Assembly: GCA_964620045.1 (NCBI GenBank)
Contig: CAZUJL010000017.1
Location: 20,185 to 84,184 of the forward strand
DNA from: VFKU01 sp964620045
GTDB taxonomy: Bacteria; Hydrogenedentota; Hydrogenedentia; Hydrogenedentales; GCA-2746185
Direction of reading: 5' to 3'
Length of the DNA: 64,000 nucleotides
Below, piece after piece: positions 43,036 through 52,232 of the stretch. The translations under genes were made by a program, and so were the position numbers. Below the pieces are notes generated by a model. That model ran no database searches and had not been told where the DNA came from. It was given only the letters and a program-made list of their open reading frames with translations. The first letter of the stretch is position 1. Each line of letters starts with the position of its first letter.

Positions 43036-44349
43036 ATGGGTGAAGATTTATTTGAGCACGCGGCCGCGGGGCGGATGCGCAAGGAGGCGCCGTTGCCGCG
43101 CCGGGTGGCGCCGCGCACGCTGGACGAGATTGCGGGGCAGGGGCATATCCTCGGGCCGGGCAAGCTGCTGCGCCGTGCAATCGAGGCGGACCGCATCACG
43201 TCGATCATCCTGTTTGGGCCGCCGGGGGCAGGGAAGACGGCGCTGGCGCGGCTGATCGCGATGCGGACCAAGGCGGCGTTTGAAAACCTGAACGCGGTGA
43301 CCAGCGGCGTGAAGGATGTACGCGAGGTGATTGAGCGCGCGAAAACACGGCGCGTGGAAACCGCGCAGCGCACGATTTTGTTTGTGGACGAGATCCACCG
43401 GTTCAACCGCTCGCAGCAGGACGCGCTGTTGCCCGATGTGGAGAACGGCAACATTATTTTGATCGGCGCGACGACGGAAAATCCGTTTTTTTCGATTGTG
43501 TCGCCGCTGCTGTCGCGATCGCAGTTGTTCGAGTTCAAGCAGCTCAGCGAAGAAGACGTGGTGGGCCTGCTGCGCCGCGCGTTGACGCATCCCGAGCGCG
43601 GGCTGGACGAATTTCAGGTCGAGGCGGACGATGCGGCGCTCGCGCACATCGCGCGCTACTCCGAAGGGGATGCCCGGCGCGCGTTGAATGCGCTCGAGAT
43701 TGCGATGCTGACGACGCCGCCGGCGGAGGGCCGCATTCACATTACGGCCGACGTGGCGGCGGAATCGATCCAGAAGAAGATTTTGCACTACGACGGCACG
43801 GGCGACGAGCACTACGACGCGGCGTCGGCGTTCATCAAAAGCATGCGCGGGTCGAATCCGGATTCGGCGATCTACTGGATGGCGCGGATGCTGGAGGCGG
43901 GGGATGAACCGCGCTTTATCGCGCGGCGCATGTGCATTTTTGCGTCGGAGGATGTCGGCAATGCCGACCCTATGGGGCTCGTGCTGGCGACGGCGGCGTG
44001 GCAAGCGTGCGAGTTCATCGGCATGCCGGAGGCGAAGATCATCCTCGCGCACGCGGCGACCTATCTGGCGTCCGCGCCAAAGAGCAATGCGAGCTATCTC
44101 GCGATTGGCGAGGCGCTGCAGGATGTGAAGACGAAAAAAACGATTGCCGTGCCGAGCCACCTGCGCGACGGCGGACCGTCCGGCCAGAAAATCGGCCGGG
44201 GCGTTGGGTATCAGTATCCGCATGATTTCGAGGGTGGATATGTGGCGCAGAATTACGGCGTGCCGCTGGGGACGTACTACCATCCGACGGACCACGGTAA
44301 AGAGGCGGAGATTAAGAAGCGGTTGGAGGAGTTGAGGGACGAGGGGTAG
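43036..44349 (+). CDS. rarA: replication-associated recombination protein A (MgsA/RarA AAA+ ATPase)
   Basis: 437 residues from the ATG at 43036, giving the usual MGEDLFEHAA start. Walker A is LFGPPGAGKTAL near residue 60, Walker B is ILFVDEIHRFNRSQQDALL near residue 115, sensor 1 is GATTENPFF, and the C-terminal tetramerisation domain contains GSNPDSAIYWMARMLEAGDEP, KSNASYLAI and PHDFEGGYVAQNY. RarA acts at stalled replication forks. The longer upstream start has no support. Confidence 0.97.
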   Translation: MGEDLFEHAAAGRMRKEAPLPRRVAPRTLDEIAGQGHILGPGKLLRRAIEADRITSIILFGPPGAGKTALARLIAMRTKAAFENLNAVTSGVKDVREVIERAKTRRVETAQRTILFVDEIHRFNRSQQDALLPDVENGNIILIGATTENPFFSIVSPLLSRSQLFEFKQLSEEDVVGLLRRALTHPERGLDEFQVEADDAALAHIARYSEGDARRALNALEIAMLTTPPAEGRIHITADVAAESIQKKILHYDGTGDEHYDAASAFIKSMRGSNPDSAIYWMARMLEAGDEPRFIARRMCIFASEDVGNADPMGLVLATAAWQACEFIGMPEAKIILAHAATYLASAPKSNASYLAIGEALQDVKTKKTIAVPSHLRDGGPSGQKIGRGVGYQYPHDFEGGYVAQNYGVPLGTYYHPTDHGKEAEIKKRLEELRDEG

Positions 44350-44382
44350 GGGGCAAGGGGCGAGAAGTAGCGGTGCGAAGCG

Positions 44383-44522
44383 CTTTGGACTGCGGCAGCT
44401 TGCTGCCGCTTTACTTAGCCCAGCCAAGCTGGGCGGTTTTGCTCCGAAATCTCAGTTATTGATGTGGCGCCGCCAGCTTTGCTGGCTTGGTTAAAGCGGG
44501 AGCGAGCTCCCGCAGTCCAAAG
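44383..44522. repeat. composite palindromic REP/BIME-like element
   Basis: The 140-bp segment is bounded by CTTTGGACTGCGG and its inverse CCGCAGTCCAAAG. It contains four hairpins: GCGGCAGC/GCTGCCGC, GCCCAGC/GCTGGGC, GCCAGC/GCTGGC and GCGGGAGC/GCTCCCGC. This matches the REP/BIME architecture linked to RAYT transposases; no RAYT gene is nearby. Confidence 0.75.
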
Positions 44523-44623
44523 TCCAGTCCAACGCACCGATTCGCGGCCGCGTGGTAAACTATTTACGTCAATTCTTGAGGTGTTTCCGGCCGGGGGGAA
44601 CCGTGCCGGACGGGGGATTTACG

Positions 44624-46117
44624 GTGAGCGGGAAGCCCAGCGGCGCCAACCGGCGTACGTCAGAGCGCATCCAAACGCACCACCATGTGGTGTTTTCGGA
44701 TTATCGCGCGCTCGGCCCCCTGCGCACCGGCACGGCGGTCGACCGCTCCAGCGGCGGCATGCGGATCATCACGCCGCACCCCGAGCCGCTCGGCACGACG
44801 CTGCAGATTGAACTGCGCGCCTCGCCCGATGCCGGTGCCGTATTGCTGATGGAAGGCCGCGTGGTGCACATCACGCCGGTCGACAAGGGCCAGCACGCGA
44901 TGGGCATCAAGCTTGTTCAGCCGATGCTGCGCCAGCAGACGCCCGTGCCGGCACGTGAACGCCGTGTGCTCGTGGCGACGGTGGCTGCTTCGACGGCGGC
45001 CAGCCAGATTAAAGCGCCCGCGCCGATGGTCGCGCCGGTGGGTATGCCACCCGATATGGACATGAGCGAGGCGGTGACGTTCCGCCGCATCGAAGACGGT
45101 GGGCGTCCCGGTTCATGGCTTGCGCTGATCGCGATCCTCGCGCTGGTGGTGATTCTGATTCTGCTCGTGGTCGAGGCGTTGCGCCGCGAAAATAACCTGA
45201 GCATGATGGACTGGATCCGCGAATTCGAGTTGCCCGGAATCTTCGCGGAGGAATCCGCGGACGTAACGCCGTCCGATACACCGGCCGTCAGCGAGGCGGA
45301 AGTCGTAATCGACGATGAGTCGATCGAAACCGAGCCGTTTGCCACGCTGAAGTCCGACGGCGAACCGGTTTCCCTGCCGATGGCGGCCGTTACGCCGGCA
45401 GTGGGAAAACCAGCATCACTCGATCTTGCGTCCAACGCGGCGATGGAGCCTGGCCTGCCGGAAAATCTGCGCAGCGCTTCGCCGCTGACCACGGACCAAT
45501 TCAGCGCGATGCTCGACTATGCCGATCGCGCGGCTGCACGCGGAGAGACTGGGCTGGCGCGCGCGGTGGTGCGTCGTGCGATGGGTCGGGCCGATCATCT
45601 TCCGGCGGCGTGGCACGATCTCGGCGCGGAGTATCAGGCGCGGTTGATGGCGGGTGGCACCGAGGGCGCGCCGCATCCGCTGAGCCAGGAAATCGAACTT
45701 GATGCGCCGGGCGCCGCGAAAAGTTCACCGGAATCCATACGCCTCGATGTCGACACGGGCGATCATATGCTGCGCGTGTGGCGCGGGGACCAGATGCTCG
45801 CGGAATTCCCGGTGGGCCTCGGCCGCGACGGCGCGACGCCGACCGGCGATTTCCGCATTGGCGCGAAGGCGCGCAATCCGGACTGGTACCACGATGGCCG
45901 GATAGTGCCCGCGGGCGATCCGGGAAATCCCATCGGCGATCAGTGGCTTGCACTGCAACAGAACGGCGCGCGCACGGGCATTGGAATACACCCGACGCAG
46001 CATCCCGAATCCATCGGCGCGAACCACAGCCTTGGCTGTGTGCGTATGCGGCCGGAAGACGCCGAAGCGCTGTACCGGCTTGCGCCGATCGGCACTGCCG
46101 TCGCGATTCATCCTTAG
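44624..46117 (+). CDS. PilZ domain - transmembrane helix - YkuD L,D-transpeptidase fusion
   Basis: 497 residues with the start at GTG 44624 (CGGGGG upstream); GTG at 44603 or 44552 are possible. Residues about 8-120 form a PilZ domain with RRTSER (R11/R15) and DRSSGG (D40, S42, G45), the two c-di-GMP binding motifs. A transmembrane helix lies at about 165-187. After a long acidic linker and a helical TPR-like stretch (LDYADRAAARGETGLARAVVRRAM), a YkuD domain ends the protein, with H456 and the catalytic SLGCVRM (C472, R474). L,D-transpeptidases make 3-3 peptidoglycan crosslinks or attach proteins to the wall. The N-terminus would be cytoplasmic and the enzyme periplasmic, so c-di-GMP may control wall crosslinking; that is inference. 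Confidence 0.85.
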   Translation: MSGKPSGANRRTSERIQTHHHVVFSDYRALGPLRTGTAVDRSSGGMRIITPHPEPLGTTLQIELRASPDAGAVLLMEGRVVHITPVDKGQHAMGIKLVQPMLRQQTPVPARERRVLVATVAASTAASQIKAPAPMVAPVGMPPDMDMSEAVTFRRIEDGGRPGSWLALIAILALVVILILLVVEALRRENNLSMMDWIREFELPGIFAEESADVTPSDTPAVSEAEVVIDDESIETEPFATLKSDGEPVSLPMAAVTPAVGKPASLDLASNAAMEPGLPENLRSASPLTTDQFSAMLDYADRAAARGETGLARAVVRRAMGRADHLPAAWHDLGAEYQARLMAGGTEGAPHPLSQEIELDAPGAAKSSPESIRLDVDTGDHMLRVWRGDQMLAEFPVGLGRDGATPTGDFRIGAKARNPDWYHDGRIVPAGDPGNPIGDQWLALQQNGARTGIGIHPTQHPESIGANHSLGCVRMRPEDAEALYRLAPIGTAVAIHP

Positions 46118-46155
46118 GGGTTGTGCGCCAATGCAGCCCGGGCTAGCATAGAGGC

Positions 46156-47763
46156 ATGAGCACCCTTGCACAGCGCGTGCGCGCTGGGATCGCCCGCGCG
46201 CATAGCTTCGCCACGCGCGACATCTGGCACATCGGCGCGCCGGGCGAGAAACTTCCGCGCGGATTCATCATCAAGCAACTGCGCGTCGCAATTCTGCTCG
46301 GCAGCAAGCTGATCGACGGCCAGCACATGATGCGCGCGGCGTCGCTGACCTTCGCGACATTGCTTTCGATTGTGCCGCTGCTCGCCGTGACCTTCTTTAT
46401 TATTTCGAAGTTGAGCCTCGACAAAGACGTATACCAGTTTATTTCCAGCAAGATTGAGCACGCGGCGGACTACGTTGCGGGCGAGGAAGAAACGACTCCG
46501 ATTCCGGCTCCGGCAGATACGGTGCCGCCCGATGCCGCGCCGGAGGAGGCCGCGCCCACGGAAGCGCCGCCGGCGAGCGCCGTTGCGGGACAGGACGAGG
46601 AAATCACCCCGGAGCGGCGAACGGAACTGCAGACCGAGATTATTGAGAAATTGTTCCGTGGTGTCACGAGCGAGCGCGAGGGGATGAAGGATCCGGTTGA
46701 AGGGATTTCATCGACGGCGGAGAACCTCGCGAAGCTGGCGAATGACGCGGCGTCGAATTCCGCCGCGCTGACAATCTCCGGCGCGTTGCTGGTGATTACG
46801 ACGGTGTTCGGCTTGATGCGGAACATCGAGAACACCTTTAATCGCATCTGGGGCGTGCGCCGCCGCCGATCGTTGTACCGCACGTTTGCGGACTACTTCA
46901 TCATCATGCTGCTGGCGCCGTTCGTGGTGACGGCGGCGATGGGTGTGCTGACGGCGATGGAAAGCGAGTCGGTGTCGCGCGCGGTGGGGCCGTTCCGCGT
47001 GGTACTGGGGCTGGGGCAATATGCGCTGATCGTGGTGGTGTTTTCGGTGCTGTACCGCTTTGTGCCGAACACGAAAGTGATGTTCCGGTATGCCGTGCTG
47101 GCCGGCCTGATCGCGGGTACGCTGTGGCTAGGGCTGTCGTGGGGTTACGTGCGCTTTCAGTTCGGTCTCGCGCGGTATGCACTGATTTTGTCCGCGTTCG
47201 CGCAGTTTCCGCTGCTGCTGATGTGGGTCTATTTGAGCTGGGCGATCGTGTTGCTCGGCTGTGAAGTGGCCTACGCGTATCAACACGAGCGCACCTATGC
47301 GCTGGAGCGCTATGCCTCCGGCGCGAGCTTTGCGTACCGCGAGGCCGTGGGACTGCGCGCGATGATCGAGATCGGCTACCGCTTCTCGGAAGGCAAGCCC
47401 GCGTTCAACGCCGAAGTCGTTTCGCAAGAGTGGAATGTGCCGCTGCGCTTGCTGGATGGCGTGCTCGATGCGCTCGTGGCGACGGGGTTGCTCGCCGTGC
47501 GCGCGGGCGAACAGGAAGAATATCTGCCGGGGAAGCCGCTGGACCGCATCAACGCGTCCGACATTATTCGCGTGCTGCGCAACGACGGCACGGAACCGTC
47601 ACGCTTCTTGCACGACTCGCGTTTCCGAAATATGTACACCGAACTTGCGCGCGTGGATCACGCGTTTGCCGGCGCGACATTGGCCGAGCTGGTTGCGGGC
47701 CACACCGCCACGCTTGCCGGCGACCCGACGACCGTGCCCGCGCCTTTCAATTTCAATGCCTGA
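46156..47763 (+). CDS. YihY/BrkB family membrane protein
   Basis: 535 residues. The YihY core is visible: MMRAASLTFATLLSIVPLLAV early, later FGLMRNIENTFNRIWGVRRRRSLYRTFADYF, and YVYLSWAIVLLGCEVAYAYQ (as WVYLSWAIVLLGCEVAYAYQ). About six membrane helices are predicted. An unusual insert of about 100 residues after the first helix is rich in Ala/Pro/Glu and is likely a periplasmic or cytoplasmic linker. The C-terminal about 100 residues form a winged-helix-like region. The family was once called RNase BN; that activity is no longer accepted. Its stop overlaps recD2 by eight bases. Confidence 0.88.
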   Translation: MSTLAQRVRAGIARAHSFATRDIWHIGAPGEKLPRGFIIKQLRVAILLGSKLIDGQHMMRAASLTFATLLSIVPLLAVTFFIISKLSLDKDVYQFISSKIEHAADYVAGEEETTPIPAPADTVPPDAAPEEAAPTEAPPASAVAGQDEEITPERRTELQTEIIEKLFRGVTSEREGMKDPVEGISSTAENLAKLANDAASNSAALTISGALLVITTVFGLMRNIENTFNRIWGVRRRRSLYRTFADYFIIMLLAPFVVTAAMGVLTAMESESVSRAVGPFRVVLGLGQYALIVVVFSVLYRFVPNTKVMFRYAVLAGLIAGTLWLGLSWGYVRFQFGLARYALILSAFAQFPLLLMWVYLSWAIVLLGCEVAYAYQHERTYALERYASGASFAYREAVGLRAMIEIGYRFSEGKPAFNAEVVSQEWNVPLRLLDGVLDALVATGLLAVRAGEQEEYLPGKPLDRINASDIIRVLRNDGTEPSRFLHDSRFRNMYTELARVDHAFAGATLAELVAGHTATLAGDPTTVPAPFNFNA

Positions 47764-49921
47764 TTCGCGGCGCGACGCGCCCCTGCCGGGCACCGAGCCG
47801 GTGACCGTGGAAGGCGTGCTCGACAAGATTGTGTTCGAAAGCGCCGACTCCGGGTTTTTCGTGGGCCGTGTGCGCGAATCGCGCAGCAACGAACTCGTCA
47901 CTTTTGTCGGCACCGTGATGGCGGTATCCCCGGGCGAGACCATCCGCCTGCGGGGGCACTGGGTGGACGACAAAAAATTTGGGCGACAGTTGCGGACCGA
48001 ATCCTGGGAGACGCTGCGCCCGACGTCGCTGGAAGGGATCGAGAAGTATCTTGGCTCGGGGCTGATTAAAGGCATCGGGCCGACCTACGCCAAGCGCATC
48101 ATTGAGGCCTTCGGCGTGGACGCGCTGACGATTATCGACGAGCGTCCGGAGCGCGTGCTCGAGGTGGAGGGTATTGGCCGCAAGCGCGCCGAGCAGATCA
48201 AGGCCGCCTGGGCGGAGCAGAAAAGCGTGCGCGCGATCATGGTGTTCCTGCAGGGACACGGGATCGGCGTGGGGCAGGCGGCGCGCATTTACAAGCGCTA
48301 CGGCGACGCGGCGGTCGCGGTGCTGCGCGAGAACCCGTACAAACTGGCCGACGACATCAGCGGCATTGGGTTCGCCGGGGCCGACAAGATCGCAGGAAGC
48401 CTCGGCATCGAGAAGACCGCGCCGAAACGTCTGCAGGCGGGGCTTGTGTTTGCGCTCGAAGAGGCGGCGTCGGAGGGGCATGTGTGTTACCCCGAAGACA
48501 TGCTGCTTGCGGAAGCGCGCGAGTTGCTCGGCGTCGAAAAAGAATTGTTGCCACACGCACTGCACGAACTCGAAGTGGCACACAAGATCGTGCGGCAGTC
48601 GTTTATGTGCTACCTCGCGCCGCTGCACACGGCGGAGCTGGGCTGCGCACACCACTTCAAACGGTTGCTGTCCGAAGAAAAAGTGCCGGTATCGATCGAC
48701 GTCGAGAAGGCGCTGCTGTGGATCACCTCCAAACAGAACATTCAGCTTTCCGAGGAACAAGCCGATGCGCTGCGCACGGCGGTGCGCGCGCCGGTGCTGG
48801 TGATCACCGGCGGGCCGGGGACTGGCAAGACGACGCTGGTGAAGAGTCTTCTCGCGATGTTTGAAACGAAGGGGCTGTCGGTGTTGCTGGCCGCGCCGAC
48901 GGGCCGCGCCGCGAAACGCATGGAGGCCGCCACGGGACGGCAGGCGTCGACGATTCACCGCCTGCTGGAGTTCAATCCGCGATCGGGCGGGTTCACGCGC
49001 ACCGAATACGATCCATTGCGCACCGATTTGCTCGTCATCGACGAGACGTCGATGGTCGATGTGCAGCTTATGCACAGCCTGCTGCGCGCGCTGCCGGGCG
49101 ATTGCCGGCTTGTGCTGGTGGGCGATGTGGATCAGTTGCCGTCGGTCGGGGCGGGCAATGTGCTGCTTGATACGATCGCGTCGAACGCCGTGCCGACGGT
49201 GCGCCTGCGCACTGTGTTTCGTCAGGCGTCGGAGAGCGGCATCGTGCGCAATGCTCACCGTATCAATCGCGGCGAGGACCCCGAGTTCAACGCCGACGAC
49301 TTCTTTTTTGTGGAACGCGAAGACCCCGAGCGTGTGGTGTCCACGATTGCCGAAATTGTGACCACGCGCATTCCGCGCAAATGGGGACTCGACCCGCTGC
49401 GCGATGTGCAGGTGCTCTCGCCGATGCACCGCGGTCCGGCGGGCGTGGCGAACTTGAATCAGGTGCTGCAGGGCGTGCTGAACGAAAAGGGCCGGCCCGC
49501 GCCGCGCCGAAACTTTCGGCTCGGCGATCGCGTGATTCAGCAGCGCAACAACTACGATCTCGACGTGTTCAACGGCGACATGGGCCGGGTGGACGCGATC
49601 GACGAAGAGGCGCAGACGCTGACGGTGGTGTTCGACAACCGGCCGGTGCTGTATGGCTTCGATGAGACCGATGATCTTTCGCTAGCGTATGCGATCACCG
49701 TGCACAAGGCGCAGGGCAGCGAATATTCCGCCGTGGTGATGCCGCTGGTGCCGCAACATTTCATGCTGCTGCAGCGCAACGTGCTGTACACTGGCGTGAC
49801 GCGCGCGAAGAAACTCGTCGTGCTCGTCGGCGATCCGAAAGCGCTGCGCCGCGCGCTGCACAATACCGACGTGACGCGGCGGCATACGCGCCTGGCCGAG
49901 CGCCTGCGCAACGAACTCTAA
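47756..49921 (+). CDS. recD2: ATP-dependent RecD2-type DNA helicase
   Basis: 721 residues from the ATG at 47756. The N-terminal domain has helix-hairpin-helix repeats (GLIKGIGPTYAKRII; LEVEGIGRKRAEQIKAAW). Walker A is VLVITGGPGTGKTTLVK near residue 345. The later motifs LLAAPTGRAAKRM, LLVIDETSMVD, LVGDVDQLPSVGAGNVL and YAITVHKAQGSEYSAVVM are intact superfamily 1B helicase motifs. RecD2 works 5'-3' outside RecBCD and helps with replication restart. It follows yihY with an overlap. Confidence 0.95.
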   Translation: MPDSRRDAPLPGTEPVTVEGVLDKIVFESADSGFFVGRVRESRSNELVTFVGTVMAVSPGETIRLRGHWVDDKKFGRQLRTESWETLRPTSLEGIEKYLGSGLIKGIGPTYAKRIIEAFGVDALTIIDERPERVLEVEGIGRKRAEQIKAAWAEQKSVRAIMVFLQGHGIGVGQAARIYKRYGDAAVAVLRENPYKLADDISGIGFAGADKIAGSLGIEKTAPKRLQAGLVFALEEAASEGHVCYPEDMLLAEARELLGVEKELLPHALHELEVAHKIVRQSFMCYLAPLHTAELGCAHHFKRLLSEEKVPVSIDVEKALLWITSKQNIQLSEEQADALRTAVRAPVLVITGGPGTGKTTLVKSLLAMFETKGLSVLLAAPTGRAAKRMEAATGRQASTIHRLLEFNPRSGGFTRTEYDPLRTDLLVIDETSMVDVQLMHSLLRALPGDCRLVLVGDVDQLPSVGAGNVLLDTIASNAVPTVRLRTVFRQASESGIVRNAHRINRGEDPEFNADDFFFVEREDPERVVSTIAEIVTTRIPRKWGLDPLRDVQVLSPMHRGPAGVANLNQVLQGVLNEKGRPAPRRNFRLGDRVIQQRNNYDLDVFNGDMGRVDAIDEEAQTLTVVFDNRPVLYGFDETDDLSLAYAITVHKAQGSEYSAVVMPLVPQHFMLLQRNVLYTGVTRAKKLVVLVGDPKALRRALHNTDVTRRHTRLAERLRNEL

Positions 49922-49951
49922 CGGCGACGCCGTTTTTGCGGGAGGTACACA

Positions 49952-50689
49952 ATGGCTGCGACCCAACAGGGCAAAGTGGCGCTGGTGACCGGCGCGAACA
50001 AGGGCATTGGCCGTGAGATTGCGCGGCAACTCGCGAAGCAGGGCATGACGGTGTTTATTGGCGCGCGCGACGCTGAGCGTGGCAAGCAGGCTGAAGCCGA
50101 GCTGAAAGCCGAGGGGCTCGATGTGCGCGTGCTGCCGATTGATGTTACCAGCGAAACGTCGGCGAAGGCCGCGGCAAATGCGATTGAGAAAACCACGGGA
50201 CGCCTCGATGCGCTGGTGAACAACGCGGGCGTGTTTATTGAAGGCCAGAACCCGCCGAGCGCGGTGTCGCTGGACCTTGTGCGTAAGACCTATGAGACGA
50301 ATGTGTTTGGCGTCATCATCGTCACGCAGGCGATGCTGCCGCTGCTGCGAAAGTCCGAGGCGGGGCGCATTGTGAATTTGTCGAGCGGCCTCGGCTCGTT
50401 GACACAGCACACCAACCCGGAGTGGGAGTTCTCGGGATTCACCGTGCTCGGGTACAACTCCTCGAAGAGCGCGGTGAACGCGGTGACGGTCGCGTTCGCG
50501 AACGAGTTGCGCGGCACGAAGATTAAGGTAAACGCCGCGGACCCTGGGTATGTGGCCACCGATCTGAACGCGCACCGCGGTCCGCGCACGGTCGAGCAGG
50601 GTTCCCGTGCGGCGGTGCGGCTCGCGACGCTGCCCGACGACGGTCCGACGGCGGGCTACTTTAATGAGGACGGGCGCGTGCCGTGGTGA
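49952..50689 (+). CDS. SDR family oxidoreductase (carbonyl-reductase-like)
   Basis: 245 residues, with the cofactor motif TGANKGIGREIA near residue 12, NNAG near residue 90, a Ser in NLSSGLGSL and YNSSKSAVN as YxxxK. The GARD segment after strand two suggests NADP preference. It resembles carbonyl-reductase-like SDRs that act on quinones or aldehydes. A GGGAGG site precedes the ATG. It ends 20 bp before the photolyase gene on the same strand. Confidence 0.88.
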   Translation: MAATQQGKVALVTGANKGIGREIARQLAKQGMTVFIGARDAERGKQAEAELKAEGLDVRVLPIDVTSETSAKAAANAIEKTTGRLDALVNNAGVFIEGQNPPSAVSLDLVRKTYETNVFGVIIVTQAMLPLLRKSEAGRIVNLSSGLGSLTQHTNPEWEFSGFTVLGYNSSKSAVNAVTVAFANELRGTKIKVNAADPGYVATDLNAHRGPRTVEQGSRAAVRLATLPDDGPTAGYFNEDGRVPW

Positions 50690-50709
50690 GGAGGCGCTGA
50701 CCCGCACGC

Positions 50710-52131
50710 ATGGAAACGACCCTCGTCTGGTTTCGGCAGGACCTGCGCCTCGCTGACAATCCCGCGTTGCACGCTGCCGCACAACGCGGCGCTGTGGTGC
50801 CGGTGTACGTCTGGAGTCCGGACGAAGAAGCTCCGTGGGCGCCCGGCGGTGCATTGCGCGTGTGGCTGCATCAATCCTTGGCGGCGCTGGATGAATCCTT
50901 GCGCGCGATGGGTTCCCGGCTGATTTTGCGCGAAGGGCCGGCGGAACAGGCGTTGTTTGCGATCGCGCGCGAGACCGGCGCGACGGCGGTGTACTGGAAC
51001 CGGCAATACGAGCCGGCGGCGATTGCGCGCGACAAGACGATCAAGGCGGCGCTGAACGCCGCGGGGATTCGCGCGGAGTCGTTCAAGGCGAACCTGCTCT
51101 TTGAACCGTGGGAAGTGATGACGGGGGAGGAGCGGCCGTACCGTGTGTTTACGCCGTTCTGGAATGCGTGCCAGGGCAAAACGGAACCGTCGGAGCCGAT
51201 ACCTGCGCCGGATAAATTGAAAGCGCCGGCCGAGTGGCCGAAGTCGCTCCGTGTGGACGCGCTCAAATTACTGCCCACGATCTCGTGGGACACGGGAATC
51301 AGCGAAGCGTGGACACCGGGCGAGGAAAGCGCGCAGCAGCGGCTCGATACGTTCCTCAACGAATCGCTGATGGATTACGACTCACGCCGCGATACGCCGT
51401 CGAAAGAAACGACCTCCTTGCTCTCGCCGCATCTTCATTTTGGCGAGATCAGTCCGCGCCAGATCTGGCATGAATGCAAGCGCGCGGCCGGTGGTCGGGG
51501 CAAGGCGGCCTTGCCCTATCTGCGGCAGATCGTGTGGCGCGAATTCGCGCATCATGTGCTTTATCACTTCCCGCACACGACCGACGCACCGATGCGCCCC
51601 GAGTTCGCGAACTTTCCGTGGCAGCGCGACGAGAAGCGCCTGCGCGCGTGGCAGCGTGGGCGGACGGGCTATCCGATTGTGGATGCCGGGATGCGCCAGC
51701 TCTGGACGACGGGCTGGATGCACAACCGCGTGCGGATGGTCGTGGGGTCGTTTCTGGTGAAGGACCTGCACCTGCATTGGCTGGACGGCGCGCGCTGGTT
51801 TTGGGACACGCTGGTGGATGCCGACCTGGCGAACAACACCTTTGGCTGGCAGTGGGTTGCGGGGTGTGGCGCCGATGCCGCGCCGTATTTTCGGATTTTT
51901 AACCCAGTGTTGCAGGGCGAAAAGTTCGATCCGAAGGGTGAGTATGTCCGGCGCTGGGTGCCGGAGCTGGCGGCGCTGCCGGACAAATGGATTCACAAGC
52001 CGTGGGACGCCCCGGCGGACGTGCTTGCGAAAGCGGGTGTGGAACTTGGTGAACAGTATCCCAATCCGATTGTGGATCACGCCGAAGCGCGAGCGATTGC
52101 GCTGGAGTATTTCGAGCGGATTAAGAAGTGA
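50710..52131 (+). CDS. phrB: deoxyribodipyrimidine photolyase (class I CPD-type)
   Basis: 473 residues. The N-terminal antenna domain starts TTLVWFRQDLRLADNPAL. The C-terminal FAD domain has TSLLSPHLHFGEISPRQIW, LRQIVWREFAHHVLYH, GRTGYPIVDAGMRQLWTTGWMHNRVRM and WFWDTLVDADLANNTFGWQWVAGCGADAAPYFRIFNP (conserved Asp/Asn and Trp residues near FAD). It repairs cyclobutane dimers with light. It suggests a lit habitat. A palindromic repeat begins six bases after its stop. Confidence 0.96.
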   Translation: METTLVWFRQDLRLADNPALHAAAQRGAVVPVYVWSPDEEAPWAPGGALRVWLHQSLAALDESLRAMGSRLILREGPAEQALFAIARETGATAVYWNRQYEPAAIARDKTIKAALNAAGIRAESFKANLLFEPWEVMTGEERPYRVFTPFWNACQGKTEPSEPIPAPDKLKAPAEWPKSLRVDALKLLPTISWDTGISEAWTPGEESAQQRLDTFLNESLMDYDSRRDTPSKETTSLLSPHLHFGEISPRQIWHECKRAAGGRGKAALPYLRQIVWREFAHHVLYHFPHTTDAPMRPEFANFPWQRDEKRLRAWQRGRTGYPIVDAGMRQLWTTGWMHNRVRMVVGSFLVKDLHLHWLDGARWFWDTLVDADLANNTFGWQWVAGCGADAAPYFRIFNPVLQGEKFDPKGEYVRRWVPELAALPDKWIHKPWDAPADVLAKAGVELGEQYPNPIVDHAEARAIALEYFERIKK

Positions 52132-52136
52132 AGACC

Positions 52137-52232
52137 GGGGACAGACTACGAGTCGCTATGCGATTTTTGCGAACAAAGCATTCGGCTCTGCAATCGCGAC
52201 TCGCAGTCAGTCCCCTCCGCGTGTCTGTCCCC
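52137..52232. repeat. 96-bp palindromic REP-like element
   Basis: GGGGACAGAC and GTCTGTCCCC are perfect inverted ends; inside, GACTACGAGTCGC faces GCGACTCGCAGTC with one mismatch. It fills the gap between the photolyase and DUF418 stops and may also act as a bidirectional terminator. Confidence 0.7.

Noticed and set aside
44383..44522. CRISPR-like repeat region
   Set aside because: The palindromes are inverted, different from each other and without regular spacers; no cas genes are present.
47753..49429. A 558-codon minus-strand frame opposite recD2
   Set aside because: Shadow of the recD2 codon pattern; no ribosome site, no recognisable motif.
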